Assembly (NCBI GenBank): GCA_002412425.1
Contig: DHVB01000091.1
Span: 1 to 5,862, forward strand
Reading direction: 5' to 3'
Length of the DNA: 5,862 nt
Origin: Bacteroidales bacterium UBA5219
GTDB taxonomy: Bacteria > Bacteroidota > Bacteroidia > Bacteroidales > ML635J-15
Shown here: piece after piece, positions 5,843-5,862 of the stretch
Position numbering within the stretch: the first letter of the stretch is position 1
Layout: every line of letters starts with the position of its first letter
Made by a program: the position numbers and the translations under genes
The notes under the pieces: generated by a model
What the model saw: the letters and a program-made list of their open reading frames with translations, nothing else
What the model was told of the DNA's origin: nothing
Database searches by the model: none

Positions 5843-5862
5843 TTTAACTTTGCAAAGTTAAA
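5843..5862. promoter_or_regulatory. Perfect 20-bp palindrome carrying a TAnnTTTG box on both strands
   Basis: TTTAACTTTG followed by CAAAGTTAAA is an exact palindrome ending at the window edge. It contains TAACTTTG on the plus strand (5845-5852) and the same octamer on the minus strand (5853-5860), so it could hold two back-to-back -7 boxes: one directed out of the window to the right, the other toward the beta-barrel gene. Its symmetry also suits a dimeric regulator covering a promoter. The gene on the right is not visible. Confidence 0.5.

Overview
This is a strongly AT-rich window from a member of the Bacteroidota. The assignment rests on the type of ClpS, on a TPR / PD40 beta-propeller / carboxypeptidase-regulatory / OmpA-C protein of a kind abundant in that phylum, on exact or near matches to the phylum's -7 promoter element (TAnnTTTG), and on A/T-rich translation starts without Shine-Dalgarno sequences. 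An iorAB pair suggests a lineage that ferments or anaerobically converts aromatic amino acids. The genus cannot be told from the sequence.

Layout: clpS (minus, 363-73) lies at the left. Upstream of it on the same strand is a 738-residue exported OmpA-family protein (minus, 2717-501) with the domain order of the type IX secretion component PorE. A weak terminator and a separate promoter between them suggest two transcription units. A 252-nt intergenic region (2718-2969) separates the OmpA-type gene from the divergent iorA-iorB operon (plus, 2970-5168). It holds a candidate promoter for each direction, four direct repeats at about one helical turn, and a perfect 10-bp inverted repeat. A strong bidirectional terminator (5185-5222) separates iorB from a convergent small outer-membrane beta-barrel gene (minus, 5717-5241). 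The right edge (5718-5862) carries a hairpin followed by a T-tract and ends in a perfect 20-bp palindrome that reads as a TAnnTTTG box on both strands.

Function: IorA and IorB together form indolepyruvate (aryl-pyruvate):ferredoxin oxidoreductase, which oxidatively decarboxylates the 2-oxoacids from aromatic amino acids to aryl-acetyl-CoA. This IorA ends before the usual C-terminal two-cluster ferredoxin domain, and IorB has no cysteine, so the enzyme can carry at most a proximal Fe-S cluster. The two envelope proteins and ClpS show no direct pathway link to it.

No clearly new multi-gene system is visible. The most notable items are the Fe-S-poor IorA, the phased repeats plus inverted repeat upstream of it, the 13-residue tandem repeats in the OmpA-type protein, and the bidirectional palindrome at the right edge.
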